This document shows, piece after piece, positions 34,426 to 43,052 of a stretch of DNA of 64,000 nucleotides. Position 1 is the first letter of the stretch; the number at the start of each line of letters is the position of its first letter. Below the pieces are notes generated by a model. That model ran no database searches and was not told the origin of the DNA. It saw only the letters and a list, made by a program, of their open reading frames with translations. Both the position numbers and the translations under genes were made by a program. Source of the DNA: QKTW01 sp052161885 (lineage in GTDB: Bacteria > Bacteroidota > Bacteroidia > Chitinophagales > Chitinophagaceae); contig CP197396.1 of assembly GCA_052161885.1 (NCBI GenBank), forward strand, positions 5,146,001-5,210,000. The letters run 5' to 3'.

Positions 34426-35253
34426 ATGCAACAATTTTTAAAACCCGTTTTTGAAGGACAAAACATAGACGAACATAACTTTTTCCTCATGGCCGGCCCC
34501 TGTGTGGTGGAAGGTGAGGAAATTGTATTACGGATTGCAGAAAAAATAGTGAGCATTTGCGACCGCCTGCGTGTTCCTTTGGTTTTTAAAGGTTCTTACC
34601 GCAAGGCAAACCGCACCCGCCTGGATAGCTTTACAGGTATAGGTGATGAAAATGCACTGAAGATACTTGCTAAAGTCAGAGATACATTTCATGTACCCGT
34701 CGTTACAGATATACATGCTGCGGAAGAAGCCGCAATGGCTGCTGCATATGTAGATGTATTACAGATCCCCGCTTTTCTCTGCCGCCAGACAGATATCCTG
34801 ATCGCTGCTGCTGAAACAGGTAAGGTGGTGAATGTAAAAAAAGGACAATTCCTCTCGCCCGAAGCCATGCAGTTTGCTGTGGATAAGCTGCGCCAGAGCA
34901 ATAACCACAACATCATTCTTACAGACCGCGGTACCACCTTCGGTTATCACGACCTGATCGTAGACTACAGGGGCATACCAACGATGCGTTCTATGGATGT
35001 GCCGGTGGTGCTGGATTGCACGCATTCGCTGCAGCAGCCGAACCAGTCGAGCGGAGTGACAGGCGGTAATCCTGCTATGATTGAAACTATTGCGCGTGCC
35101 GGTATTGCAGTCGGTGCAGATGGTTTGTTCATTGAAACGCATCCTAATCCTGCGGAGGCAAAATCAGACGGTGCCAATATGTTGCACCTGGACCTGCTGG
35201 AAGGACTGCTTACAAGGATGACACAGCTTAAGGCAGTGGTTAATACTTTTTAA
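34426..35253 (+). CDS. kdsA: 3-deoxy-8-phosphooctulonate synthase
   Basis: A 275-aa Kdo-8-phosphate synthase. It joins arabinose-5-phosphate and phosphoenolpyruvate for lipopolysaccharide core synthesis. Typical blocks: MAGPCVVEG, FKGSYRKANRTRLDSFTGIG, VVTDIHAAEEA, QIPAFLCRQTDIL, NVKKGQFLSPEAM, and the C-terminal QPNQSSGVTGGNPAMIET and GLFIETHPNPAEAKSDGAN. Present Cys residues near the N-terminus (PCVV) and CRQ are in usual places. A near-consensus -7 (TAACTTCG) lies 8 bases before the start. Confidence 0.95.
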   Translation: MQQFLKPVFEGQNIDEHNFFLMAGPCVVEGEEIVLRIAEKIVSICDRLRVPLVFKGSYRKANRTRLDSFTGIGDENALKILAKVRDTFHVPVVTDIHAAEEAAMAAAYVDVLQIPAFLCRQTDILIAAAETGKVVNVKKGQFLSPEAMQFAVDKLRQSNNHNIILTDRGTTFGYHDLIVDYRGIPTMRSMDVPVVLDCTHSLQQPNQSSGVTGGNPAMIETIARAGIAVGADGLFIETHPNPAEAKSDGANMLHLDLLEGLLTRMTQLKAVVNTF

Positions 35254-35275
35254 GTTATGACGCAACGATAAACGG

Positions 35276-35304
35276 GCAGGCTGTGGTTACAGCCTGCTTT
35301 TTTT
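35276..35304 (+). terminator. Terminator after kdsA
   Basis: GCAGGCTGT (35276-35284) pairs with ACAGCCTGC (35289-35297) around GGTT, then seven T. Confidence 0.9.
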
Positions 35305-35392
35305 ATGTCTGTCTTAAAGACGTGGAAAGTGCAGCGAAAAGCATTCCTGGCGGCGGCATAGCAGGTTTTTTCTGATAATGGCAGCTTTTAAC

Positions 35393-35590
35393 CCCCTGGC
35401 CGGGGCTATAAGTCACGTGGCTGGCCCGGCCGGCCACATGGCGGAATGAGCCAGCCATGTGGCTGGGTGAAATGGCTGCGTGGCTGCATGATCTTCCCAG
35501 GTGAGCGGCCGGCCTTCCCACATGAGCGGACTGTCTGCCCACGTGGCCGGTTCTGCCAACCACGTGACTGAATCACTGCCTCAAATGCAC
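35393..35590. repeat. Intergenic 21-bp-period array with CACGTG cores
   Basis: A GC-rich intergenic block in which a six-base core recurs exactly every 21 bases, at 35414, 35435, 35456, 35477, 35498, 35519, 35540, 35561 and 35582: CACGTG, CACATG, CATGTG, TGCGTG, CAGGTG, CACATG, CACGTG, CACGTG, CAAATG. The 5-base stretch after each core (GGCTG or similar) and the last bases before the next (GCC/TCC) are partly kept; the middle is free. It lies between the terminator of kdsA and the convergent hydrolase gene. Confidence 0.85.
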
Positions 35591-35657
35591 CATCTTCCGG
35601 TACGATTGGTTAGTAGGTTCTGAATTACTGTTTTCACGCATCGGCGTTTGTAACGCC

Positions 35658-36773
35658 TTACATATGTTTCCGCTTATGTTTCCCGTGATGTTTCTTTTCT
35701 GCCTGCCCATTACTCACGAGCTCCCAGCCAATATGCCTGTAGGAAGATGGCTGATAAAGATTTTTGTCGTTAAGATTGGCGCTGTATCCATGCAGAACCT
35801 GCCGGTAGTGTGTAAAGGCCTGGGGTTTCACATCTTCACGGCTGTAAAGGCTCAGGAAGTTGCTATGTCCCTCACCGCACAAGGGCCAGAAGTTGATGTA
35901 TGTGGCATTTGTGCTTACCGGCTTTTTGATGTGTTCGCCCATTATCTGCCGGAAACCAGCCAGCCGTGCCCATTTCAGTGTGCCGTCATGAGGATTGTAA
36001 TGCACGTAGATATTATTGGCAAAATGAATCCTGTCTACCCATTTTGCATGTTTTTTACGTGGTACACATGGCGCATTCAGTATTATATTGTCAGCCCATT
36101 TCATGTTGTTATAGCGGTTAATATCATCATGCTGCGCAATTTTCCGCATTACATTATTGCCCATACTGTGAAAGAAAAGCGTTACGTGCCCACGGCCCAT
36201 CCTTCGGGTATTATGCAACACCTGCACTGTATCCAGCACCGGCATAAAATCTTTATAAGCATTATTGGCATTGCGCAGTGCAAATTTGTAATTGCGTATA
36301 GAGCCGAACAACTTATAGCCGGTTCGTATACTGGGATAATCCAGCAGCAAAACATTGGCGCCGTATTGTGCGCTCATCTGCATGCCGCGGTCGGCATCGT
36401 TGGTAAATATCTTGCCCATGCCTTCCGTATACACCACCCAGTCGCGGTTTACATCCGGTACCACATTTAATGCTGTTTCCAGTGAAGCAAAGGGATGTAC
36501 TTTCCATTTTCCTCCGGAGGTATAAATCACAAAATACCGGGGTTTGTTGCCTTTATCCTTTACTTCGGCCATATAGCGAAGTGTACCGGGGTTCATTCTG
36601 CGTGTAGTGGCCATCACTATTACTGTATCCGTTCGCTGAAATACGGGCAGAGGTGTTTGTACCGTTTCCAGCTCCATTTTCTGCCAGAAAGCATCTCCGT
36701 TAAAATATTCATAGGCCGACTGTGAGCGGGCAGAGAGCGAAAGCAGCAATAAAAGCAGTATGGACAAGCGCAT
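35658..36773 (-). CDS. Alpha/beta-hydrolase-like secreted protein
   Basis: 371 aa with a signal peptide (LSILLLLLLSLSARSQS). An alpha/beta-hydrolase core is suggested by DTVIVMATTRRMN, WVVYTEG, ANVLLLDYPSIR (the strand-helix after an oxyanion turn) and the nucleophile elbow FFHSMGNN, in which the first Gly of GxSxG is replaced by Phe. A terminal GEGHSNFLSLY supplies a candidate His. The basic C-terminus (KKHHGKHKRKH) is unusual. The substrate is unknown. Confidence 0.6.
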   Translation of the reverse strand: MRLSILLLLLLSLSARSQSAYEYFNGDAFWQKMELETVQTPLPVFQRTDTVIVMATTRRMNPGTLRYMAEVKDKGNKPRYFVIYTSGGKWKVHPFASLETALNVVPDVNRDWVVYTEGMGKIFTNDADRGMQMSAQYGANVLLLDYPSIRTGYKLFGSIRNYKFALRNANNAYKDFMPVLDTVQVLHNTRRMGRGHVTLFFHSMGNNVMRKIAQHDDINRYNNMKWADNIILNAPCVPRKKHAKWVDRIHFANNIYVHYNPHDGTLKWARLAGFRQIMGEHIKKPVSTNATYINFWPLCGEGHSNFLSLYSREDVKPQAFTHYRQVLHGYSANLNDKNLYQPSSYRHIGWELVSNGQAEKKHHGKHKRKHM

Positions 36774-36910
36774 GATCTTTAAACGGATTTCCGGTAACGA
36801 ATGTTTAAAAATACATATTGCAGCTGTGTCGTCGTCGGCAGCCTGTAAAAATATAAGAATTGCACAGAGGGAGGAGGAATCCGGGGCATAAAAATCTCAG
36901 GGTTTACTGT

Positions 36911-36918
36911 TATGTTTG
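36911..36918 (+). promoter_or_regulatory. -7 promoter element of the S9 peptidase
   Basis: TATGTTTG matches TAnnTTTG, 18 bases before the ATG at 36937. Confidence 0.45.
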
Positions 36919-36936
36919 CCTCCTATTTTGTCAGTT

Positions 36937-39096
36937 ATGTTGCATAAAAGGAAAATATTACTGTTGCTTGCCGGCGGATTGTATCTGAATACGTTCACCG
37001 TATCAGCCCAGCAAAAACTGTTTACCATTGCCGAAGCTACCAACGGAATGTCAACGACACTTGCCGTAAAAGGAATTAAACAGGCCTCCTGGCAGCCAGG
37101 AACTACGGCTATGTACCAGGTGATAAATAATGCATGGGTAAAGACTGCATTACCCGGTATGAGCATCGATACAATAGCTACTGTAAACAGCATCAGCAAC
37201 GATATATTTGGTAAAGACACGTTGAAAACAATGCCGCAGATCAGCTGGCTGAGCGATTACCAGGTATATTTTCAGCTGGGCAATGCACTGTACATGGGCA
37301 TGCTCGACGGTGATAAAGTACAGTGGATGCGCTGGGCAAAACTGCCGGACGATGTGGAAAACCTTTTTACAGAAAAGGTAAAGGGTAGTATTGCCTACAC
37401 AAAAGATAATAACCTGTATATAAAAGTGCCGGGCAGTGCTGCGGCGGCTGTTACCCATGATACAGATAAGAATATTGTCAACGGTAAATCGGTGCACCGC
37501 GAGGAGTTTGGCATAGATCATGGCATCTTCTTTTCTCCGCAGGGCAGCCTGCTGGCCTACTACCGCATGGATCAGACTATGGTAAAAGATTACCCCATTA
37601 TTGACTGGAGCGTAACACCTGCTCATAATGAGAATATCAAATATCCGATGGCCGGCGGAACATCACATGAAGTAACGGTGAATGTTTATAATCCTGCTAC
37701 GCAGAAAACAGTAACATTAAATACCGGTGCGCCCAAAGATCAGTATCTCACTGGCGTGAGCTGGAGCCCGGATGAAAAATATATCTTCATCAGCGTCCTG
37801 AACCGCGATCAGAACCATCTCTGGCTGAACCAGTATGATGTGACAACTGGTGAAAAAGTAAAAACGCTGTTTGAAGAAACCGATCCGAAATATGTACACC
37901 CGGAGCATGGGATCACTTTTCTGCCCGGCACCAACGATCAGTTTATCTACTGGAGCGAGCGCGACGGCTATAACCATTTGTACCTCTACAATACCTCCGG
38001 TAAGCTGCTGCGCCAGCTTACAAAAGGGGAGTGGCTGGTAAATGAAATCGTTGGTTTCAATAAAGATAAAAATGAGATCATCATTACAGCATCAAAAGAA
38101 TCTCCGCTGGAAAAGCATAGTTATACGGTAAACTGGAAGACCGGAAAACTCACGCGCCTGGATGCTGAAGCGGGAACGCACACTGTATCTGTCAGCGACG
38201 ATGGAAAATATGTTTTCGATGTATTTACAGCGGCAGGCGTGCCTAAGAAAAGCGTGGTAAGAAGTACGGATGGCTCTTTCAGCAAAGTGTTGTTCGACGC
38301 ACCGGACCCACTGGCTGCCTACAGCCGCCCGGTGATTAAAAATATAACGTTGAAAGCTGATGACGGAACGCAGCTGTATGGCAAACTGGTTTTGCCGCTC
38401 AACTTCGACAGTACAAAGAAGTATCCTGTTATCGTTTACCTCTACAATGGCCCGAATGTACAGTTGCTGCACAATAGTTTTCCTGAAAGCGGTAACCTCT
38501 GGTATGAATATATGGCGCAGCGCGGTTATGTAGTATTTACAATGGACGGACGCGGCAGTTCCAATCGCGGTAAGACATTTGAGCAGGCTACATTCCGCCA
38601 GCTGGGTACCGTAGAGCTGCAGGATCAGCTGAAAGGTGTAGACTATCTCAAGTCACTCAGATATGTTGACGCTTCCCGTATGGGCATTCATGGCTGGAGC
38701 TTCGGTGGTTTTATGACTACGTCTATGATGTTGCGTTATCCGGATGTTTTTAAATGTGCGGTAGCCGGCGGGCCTGTTATCGACTGGAAGATGTACGAGA
38801 TAATGTATACAGAACGTTATATGGATACGCCGCAGGATAACCCGAAAGGATATGAAGATGCCAACCTGCTTTCAAAAGCTAAAAACCTGAAAGGTCACCT
38901 GATGCTCATTCATGGCACACAGGATCCTGTGGTGGTATGGCAGCACAGCATAGACTTTATAAAGAACTGCGTAGACAATGGTGTGCAGATGGATTATTTC
39001 GTTTATCCGGGTTATGAGCACAATGTAAGGGGTAAGGACAGGGTACACCTGATGCAGAAGATATCCGACTATTTTGATCTGTACCTGAAGCCGTAA
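36937..39096 (+). CDS. S9 family prolyl oligopeptidase (dipeptidyl-peptidase IV type)
   Basis: A 719-aa exported peptidase. The frame is open from a TTG at 36916, but the ATG at 36937 begins a signal peptide (KILLLLAGGLYLNTFTVSAQ). Residues about 25-470 form a beta-propeller (DPP IV N-terminal). The catalytic domain has IHGWSFGGFMT (Ser), HGTQDPVV (Asp) and YPGYEHNVRG (His), all in the expected order. It cleaves after Pro/Ala near peptide N-termini, in the periplasm. Peptides from this step would feed the cytosolic peptidase T encoded at 43053-44309. Confidence 0.92.
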   Translation: MLHKRKILLLLAGGLYLNTFTVSAQQKLFTIAEATNGMSTTLAVKGIKQASWQPGTTAMYQVINNAWVKTALPGMSIDTIATVNSISNDIFGKDTLKTMPQISWLSDYQVYFQLGNALYMGMLDGDKVQWMRWAKLPDDVENLFTEKVKGSIAYTKDNNLYIKVPGSAAAAVTHDTDKNIVNGKSVHREEFGIDHGIFFSPQGSLLAYYRMDQTMVKDYPIIDWSVTPAHNENIKYPMAGGTSHEVTVNVYNPATQKTVTLNTGAPKDQYLTGVSWSPDEKYIFISVLNRDQNHLWLNQYDVTTGEKVKTLFEETDPKYVHPEHGITFLPGTNDQFIYWSERDGYNHLYLYNTSGKLLRQLTKGEWLVNEIVGFNKDKNEIIITASKESPLEKHSYTVNWKTGKLTRLDAEAGTHTVSVSDDGKYVFDVFTAAGVPKKSVVRSTDGSFSKVLFDAPDPLAAYSRPVIKNITLKADDGTQLYGKLVLPLNFDSTKKYPVIVYLYNGPNVQLLHNSFPESGNLWYEYMAQRGYVVFTMDGRGSSNRGKTFEQATFRQLGTVELQDQLKGVDYLKSLRYVDASRMGIHGWSFGGFMTTSMMLRYPDVFKCAVAGGPVIDWKMYEIMYTERYMDTPQDNPKGYEDANLLSKAKNLKGHLMLIHGTQDPVVVWQHSIDFIKNCVDNGVQMDYFVYPGYEHNVRGKDRVHLMQKISDYFDLYLKP

Positions 39097-39131
39097 AGAA
39101 GGGTTGAGGTTTGGAATAATAATTGTTGTAC

Positions 39132-39170
39132 AACGCTGTCAGGGTTCAAAACCCTGACAGCGTTTTTTTA
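39132..39170. terminator. Bidirectional terminator, 15-bp perfect stem
   Basis: AACGCTGTCAGGGTT (39132-39146) and its exact complement (39150-39164) flank CAA, then a T-run. It serves the convergent S9 and SIMPL genes. A sister hairpin with compensatory changes lies at 60785-60817. Confidence 0.9.
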
Positions 39171-39944
39171 ATCAAGCTGGTATTCCAGTCTCACTACAAT
39201 ACGGGCCGATTTTTCTTTGCTGTAAATATCATTATTGCCACTGTAAGTATCTTCTGAAACAGAACCCTGGCCTGTGATCTGGAAAACACCCAGGCTGGCC
39301 ATTTTGAGCTTGCCCAGGTTGCCGCCGGCAGTTTTTACAGTCTTCTGTGCCCGCTCTTTGGCGTCCTGCGTGGCTTTTTCAATCAGGTCATGTTTCAGGC
39401 CCGGCAAGTCGGAATAAGTATATTGTATCTGGTTGGGGTTAAATTCTATCCCTGAGTTGATCAGTTCTGAAGTCTGGTCTGCAACATCTTCTATGCGCTT
39501 CATCAGTTCGGGATTTTTCTTACAGCTGATGGTAACGCTCTGCTTGGCAATATAACCATCGAATGTCTGTTCTGTTTTTGTATTACTGATGCTTGCTTTG
39601 CTGAAGTCCTGTGATTGTATTTCCACTGTTTTATAGGTTTTTTCAAAATCCACACCGCTGAAGACTACTTCGTTTGGCTTAAAACCTTTTGACATAAAGA
39701 AGTTTTTTACCTTCTCTTTGTCTGCAATAATGATGGCATAGGCCTCTTTGGCCTCCATTGCTTTGGCAGTATAGTATCCCGAAAACAGCATTTCATCCGA
39801 TGTAAAATCCTTCTTCCCGAGGCCTGCCACAGAAATGGTGTCCTGGTTTACATTACGCTGTTTGAAGGCCCTTCCGAGCAAAGCTCCGGTGATAACTATC
39901 GAAAGCCCGATAATCAATGTGCCTATTATATGCTGATTTTTCAT
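39168..39944 (-). CDS. SIMPL domain (DUF541) protein
   Basis: 258 aa with an N-terminal transmembrane/signal anchor (IIGTLIIGLSIVITGALLG). The DUF541 pattern follows: TISVAGLGKKDF, a helix MEAKEAYAIIIADKEKVKNF, GFKPNEVVFSGVDFEKTY, ISCKKNPELMKRIEDVADQ, and AQKTVKTAGGNLGKL. Members are periplasmic or membrane proteins of unclear function. It is monocistronic. Confidence 0.88.
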   Translation of the reverse strand: MKNQHIIGTLIIGLSIVITGALLGRAFKQRNVNQDTISVAGLGKKDFTSDEMLFSGYYTAKAMEAKEAYAIIIADKEKVKNFFMSKGFKPNEVVFSGVDFEKTYKTVEIQSQDFSKASISNTKTEQTFDGYIAKQSVTISCKKNPELMKRIEDVADQTSELINSGIEFNPNQIQYTYSDLPGLKHDLIEKATQDAKERAQKTVKTAGGNLGKLKMASLGVFQITGQGSVSEDTYSGNNDIYSKEKSARIVVRLEYQLD

Positions 39945-40118
39945 AGTATGCGAATTGTGTGATCAATTTAAAGGAAAAGTCTTTATATAATTATGTGTTT
40001 TCTGATTATTTAAAAATGTAACACAGCGGTAAATTTTTATATTGCGAATGCATATTATAGTCGTACAACGTATATTCGTTCGTTAAATTTTTATATTATT
40101 TGCTTCAAACACTATCAG

Positions 40119-40691
40119 ATGCATCGCATTTACACCTTTATCCTGCTTGCGGCAATCTTCCTGGCAACTTCACAGCATGTGACCGCACAACAGCAACCCG
40201 CAAAAAGATCTGCAAACACTGTAAAAAAGAAAAAGCAGGTAGAGATTTCCGTAGGCTTCGGCCTGGGACTTGACTATGGCGGAATTGGAGCCAGGGTTGA
40301 AGTACGGCCGGTAGATTACCTGGGGATATTTGCAGGTGGCGGGTATAATTTAAATGCGTTAGGCTACAACGTGGGCGTTAAGGCCAATCTGCTGCACCAA
40401 CACAGGGTACAGCCATTTGCTACCGCAATGTATGGCTACAATGGTGTTATTGTAGTGCGTAATGAAGAAAGGTATAATCGTACCTATTATGGCCCTACGG
40501 CTGGTGGTGGCATTGATATTTTATTAGGCCGGAAAAGAAATGCGAGGTTCAGCGCAGGTATTTTAGTTCCTTTCAGAAACAGTAGTTTCCAGGATGATTA
40601 CGACCGGTTGAAAAATGATCCCAATATCAAATTCAATAACGATCCTTCACCCATAGCTATTACAATAGGATTCAATTTCAAATTGCAATAA
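40119..40691 (+). CDS. Outer-membrane beta-barrel-like protein
   Basis: 190 aa with a signal peptide (IYTFILLAAIFLATSQHVTAQ). The mature part shows alternating residues in about eight strands (EISVGFGLGLDYGGIGARVEV, described in two strands; LGIFAGGGYNLNAL, YNVGVKANLL, VQPFATAMYGYNG, IAITIGFNFKLQ end). The aromatic-rich end is typical of barrel proteins. It would sit in the outer membrane; no ligand can be read. Single-gene unit with a terminator that immediately follows. Confidence 0.65.
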   Translation: MHRIYTFILLAAIFLATSQHVTAQQQPAKRSANTVKKKKQVEISVGFGLGLDYGGIGARVEVRPVDYLGIFAGGGYNLNALGYNVGVKANLLHQHRVQPFATAMYGYNGVIVVRNEERYNRTYYGPTAGGGIDILLGRKRNARFSAGILVPFRNSSFQDDYDRLKNDPNIKFNNDPSPIAITIGFNFKLQ

Positions 40692-40722
40692 AAAAGAACC
40701 ACATTTCTGTGGTTCTTTTTTA
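40690..40722. terminator. Bidirectional terminator
   Basis: AAAAAAGAACCACA pairs with TGTGGTTCTTTTTT around TTTC. It lies between the convergent barrel and dapB genes. Confidence 0.88.
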
Positions 40723-40760
40723 TGAATTGTGCTACAGAAAGGTATAGTAGAAGCGAATAA

Positions 40761-41480
40761 TTATATACTCAGCACATCTTTCATTGTGTAAATACCTTCC
40801 TTCTTTTTACCAACGAACTCTGCTGCCAGTACGGCTCCTGTGGCAAACCCTTCACGGTTGTGCGCTATATGTGTGATCTCAATATCGTCGATAGCTGAAG
40901 TATATTTTACTGTATGGGTGCCGGGTACATTTTCCTCGCGGAAGGAAATGATCGCTAAATCGTCTGGTTGCTGTGCTGTCTCTTTTGCCCAATGATTTTT
41001 ACGTTTCAGCGTATCCGTTATTTGCTCTGCAATGGTGATAGCCGTACCGCTCGGTGAATCTTTTTTCTCCGTATGATGAATTTCCGTTACGGAAACATCA
41101 TATGTTTCCTGTGTGTTCATCAGTTTTGCGAGCAGCTTATTTATTTCAAAAAATATGTTTACACCTACACTGAAGTTGGAAGCATGGAGGAACGCTGTTT
41201 TATGTTCCACCGCCAGGTATTCGGCATGCGAGAGATGCTCATTCCACCCGGTGCTGCCGCTTATTACGGGTACACCGGCTTTCAGGCACAGCTCTACATT
41301 TTCCTTTGCAGATTCGGGGCCGGTAAACTCAATAACAATATCCGCTTTCTGAATATTTTCCTTTGTAAGCTCATGTTTATTGGCGGTAGAAATTTTCAGT
41401 ACGATCTCATGGCCGCGTTCCTGTGCTACACGTTCTATGGCTTTGCCCATTTTGCCGTAGCCGATAAGTGCTATATTCAT
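40761..41480 (-). CDS. dapB: 4-hydroxy-tetrahydrodipicolinate reductase
   Basis: A 239-aa enzyme that reduces hydroxy-tetrahydrodipicolinate in lysine and meso-diaminopimelate synthesis. The ATG at 41480 begins MNIALIGYGKMGKAIE (NAD(P)-binding). Later motifs: VIEFTGPESA, ISGSTGWNEH, ASNFSVGVNIFFEIN, EIHHTEKKDSPSGTA (catalytic His and Lys), and HNREGFATGAVLAAEF. It is the last gene of the DUF1573-ubiA-dapB operon. The next gene ends 5 bases upstream. Confidence 0.94.
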   Translation of the reverse strand: MNIALIGYGKMGKAIERVAQERGHEIVLKISTANKHELTKENIQKADIVIEFTGPESAKENVELCLKAGVPVISGSTGWNEHLSHAEYLAVEHKTAFLHASNFSVGVNIFFEINKLLAKLMNTQETYDVSVTEIHHTEKKDSPSGTAITIAEQITDTLKRKNHWAKETAQQPDDLAIISFREENVPGTHTVKYTSAIDDIEITHIAHNREGFATGAVLAAEFVGKKKEGIYTMKDVLSI

Positions 41481-41485
41481 TTGTG

Positions 41486-42370
41486 CTATTGTAAGAGTAA
41501 AGAAAGGATGGTAAATGCCGCAAATACAATACTGGCAATGCCGTTCGTGTTTCCGAATGCCATATTTACACGGCTCTGGTCGTTTGGTTTTACGATCATG
41601 TGCTGGTATATGAGCAGGCTGATGTAAATAGCTGCACCAACCCAGTATATCCAGCCCAGCTGGCCATATATGCCGGCACTTATTACAAATAGCGCCGAAA
41701 ACAGGTGCAGGATGTTGGATACCCACAATGCTTTCCGGGTGCCGAGTGCGGCCGGTATGGAGTGGAGTTTCAGGCTGCGGTCAAAGTCTTCGTCCTGGAG
41801 TGCGTAGATAATATCAAAGCCGGCTGTCCAGGTAAAAACGGTAAGTGAAAATAATACCGGCAGCAGGTCAAAGAAATTGGTTACAGCAAGAAAAGCTCCG
41901 ATCGGTGCAAGCGATAACCCTACTCCCAGAACAAGATGGCAAAGTGCTGTGATACGTTTGGTATAACTGTAAAACAACACCACAAAAAGTGCTACAAATG
42001 AAAGGTAAAAGCAGGATGGATTGATAAACCATGTAGTTGCAATAAACAGCACACAGTTTACAACTGTAAACAACAGGGCGTGCTGTGGTTTGATGGTTCC
42101 TGCAGGTATCTCACGTTTTGCAGTACGTGGGTTCAGTGCGTCAAAACGCCTGTCCAGCCAACGGTTAAAGGCCATAGCGGCGCTGCGCGCAAATACCATG
42201 CACAGCAACATTTTTATGAACAAGTCCCATTTGAAAGGCTGGTGAAAATATACAACCGCCAGCGTAAACCCGATAAGGGCAAATGGCAATGCAAATACAG
42301 TATGACTGAAGCGTATCAGCGACAGGTACTGTTTTATTTTTTCCGGGAAAGAGATCGTTGCGGTACTCAT
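41486..42370 (-). CDS. UbiA-like 4-hydroxybenzoate/menaquinone prenyltransferase
   Basis: A 294-aa membrane enzyme with about eight transmembrane helices. The first aspartate-rich motif is NRWLDRRFDALNPRT; the second is DIIYALQDEDFDRS. These bind Mg-pyrophosphate of the prenyl donor. PLAFTVVNC-like helices and KREIPAGTI are UbiA-like. In a Bacteroidete without ubiquinone it more likely joins the menaquinone pathway (MqnP type), but that is inference. Its start overlaps the DUF1573 stop by 4 bases. Confidence 0.85.
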   Translation of the reverse strand: MSTATISFPEKIKQYLSLIRFSHTVFALPFALIGFTLAVVYFHQPFKWDLFIKMLLCMVFARSAAMAFNRWLDRRFDALNPRTAKREIPAGTIKPQHALLFTVVNCVLFIATTWFINPSCFYLSFVALFVVLFYSYTKRITALCHLVLGVGLSLAPIGAFLAVTNFFDLLPVLFSLTVFTWTAGFDIIYALQDEDFDRSLKLHSIPAALGTRKALWVSNILHLFSALFVISAGIYGQLGWIYWVGAAIYISLLIYQHMIVKPNDQSRVNMAFGNTNGIASIVFAAFTILSLLLQ

Positions 42371-42885
42371 TTTTTTACTACATCTGCGTCAAAACCAATA
42401 GAAATAGATTCATTCTGTGCATTGGAGTGTACCATTACATTTTTCTGCTGATGGCCTTCCTTGTGTGCGCTGTTAAACTGCACTTCTATAACACCGTCGC
42501 CACCAGGTGGGATGGGCTCTTTAGGGTAGGATGGAGTAGTGCAGCCGCAGGATACATCTGTTTTGGCAATCAGCAGTGGATATTGGCCTGTGTTGCGGAA
42601 GCGATAACTGTACTTAACCACATCGCCTTCTTTAATAGTACCGAAACTGTGCTGTGTACTGTCAAATGCGATGGTTGTTTTGGGCATTGCCATTGCTTCT
42701 TTAACCTTTTTGTCTGCTTCCGTCGGAGGAAAAGGCGGTGGTGGCGGCACTCCCGGGCCTCCGTTGCCTATATGGTATTTGTTAAAGAGTGCAGTGCTGC
42801 TTACTCCGCTTAATTCTACGAGTGCAATCGCAAAGCAGGAAAGCGTAAGGACTGTCAGCAATATGGTTTTTATCTGCGGATTCAT
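42367..42885 (-). CDS. DUF1573 domain protein
   Basis: 172 aa with an N-terminal anchor (TILLTVLTLSCFAIALVEL). The single DUF1573 Ig-like domain reads SFGTIKEGDVVKYSYRFRN, PLLIAKTDVSCGCTTPSYPK and PPGGDGVIEVQF. A Pro-rich linker (GPGVPPPPPFPPTE) links anchor to domain. It is periplasmic, of unknown role. It is first in the operon and its stop overlaps the ubiA-like start. Confidence 0.88.
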   Translation of the reverse strand: MNPQIKTILLTVLTLSCFAIALVELSGVSSTALFNKYHIGNGGPGVPPPPPFPPTEADKKVKEAMAMPKTTIAFDSTQHSFGTIKEGDVVKYSYRFRNTGQYPLLIAKTDVSCGCTTPSYPKEPIPPGGDGVIEVQFNSAHKEGHQQKNVMVHSNAQNESISIGFDADVVKK

Positions 42886-42979
42886 TTTTTTATTAATTGT
42901 GCTTTAAAGATGTTGTCTGGTATTCTTTGTAAATGATAAAAAGCAATAAGTATGTGAAATATATTCATCTGATGTTTTT

Positions 42980-43002
42980 CCCTTCGGCTGCGCTCAGGGT
43001 GA
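42980..43002. repeat. REP-like dispersed repeat, copy 1
   Basis: A CCTTCGG...CTCAGGGTGA palindrome-like core of the kind dispersed in Bacteroidetes intergenic DNA. Related but diverged copies are at 44979-45058 and 60724-60774. Confidence 0.5.
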
Positions 43003-43052
43003 TATTTTATTCCTGATGTTTCACTGTTCACATCTCGTTATACACCACGTCA

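Noticed and set aside
35303..35563. 86-aa minus-strand ORF with HVGR-like repeats
   Set aside because: Again a product of the 21-bp period; it overlaps the kdsA terminator and has no start signal.
39132..39164. tRNA-like GGGTTCAAAACCC motif
   Set aside because: It is the loop of a perfect hairpin with a T-run, not a T-arm; no acceptor or anticodon arm is present.
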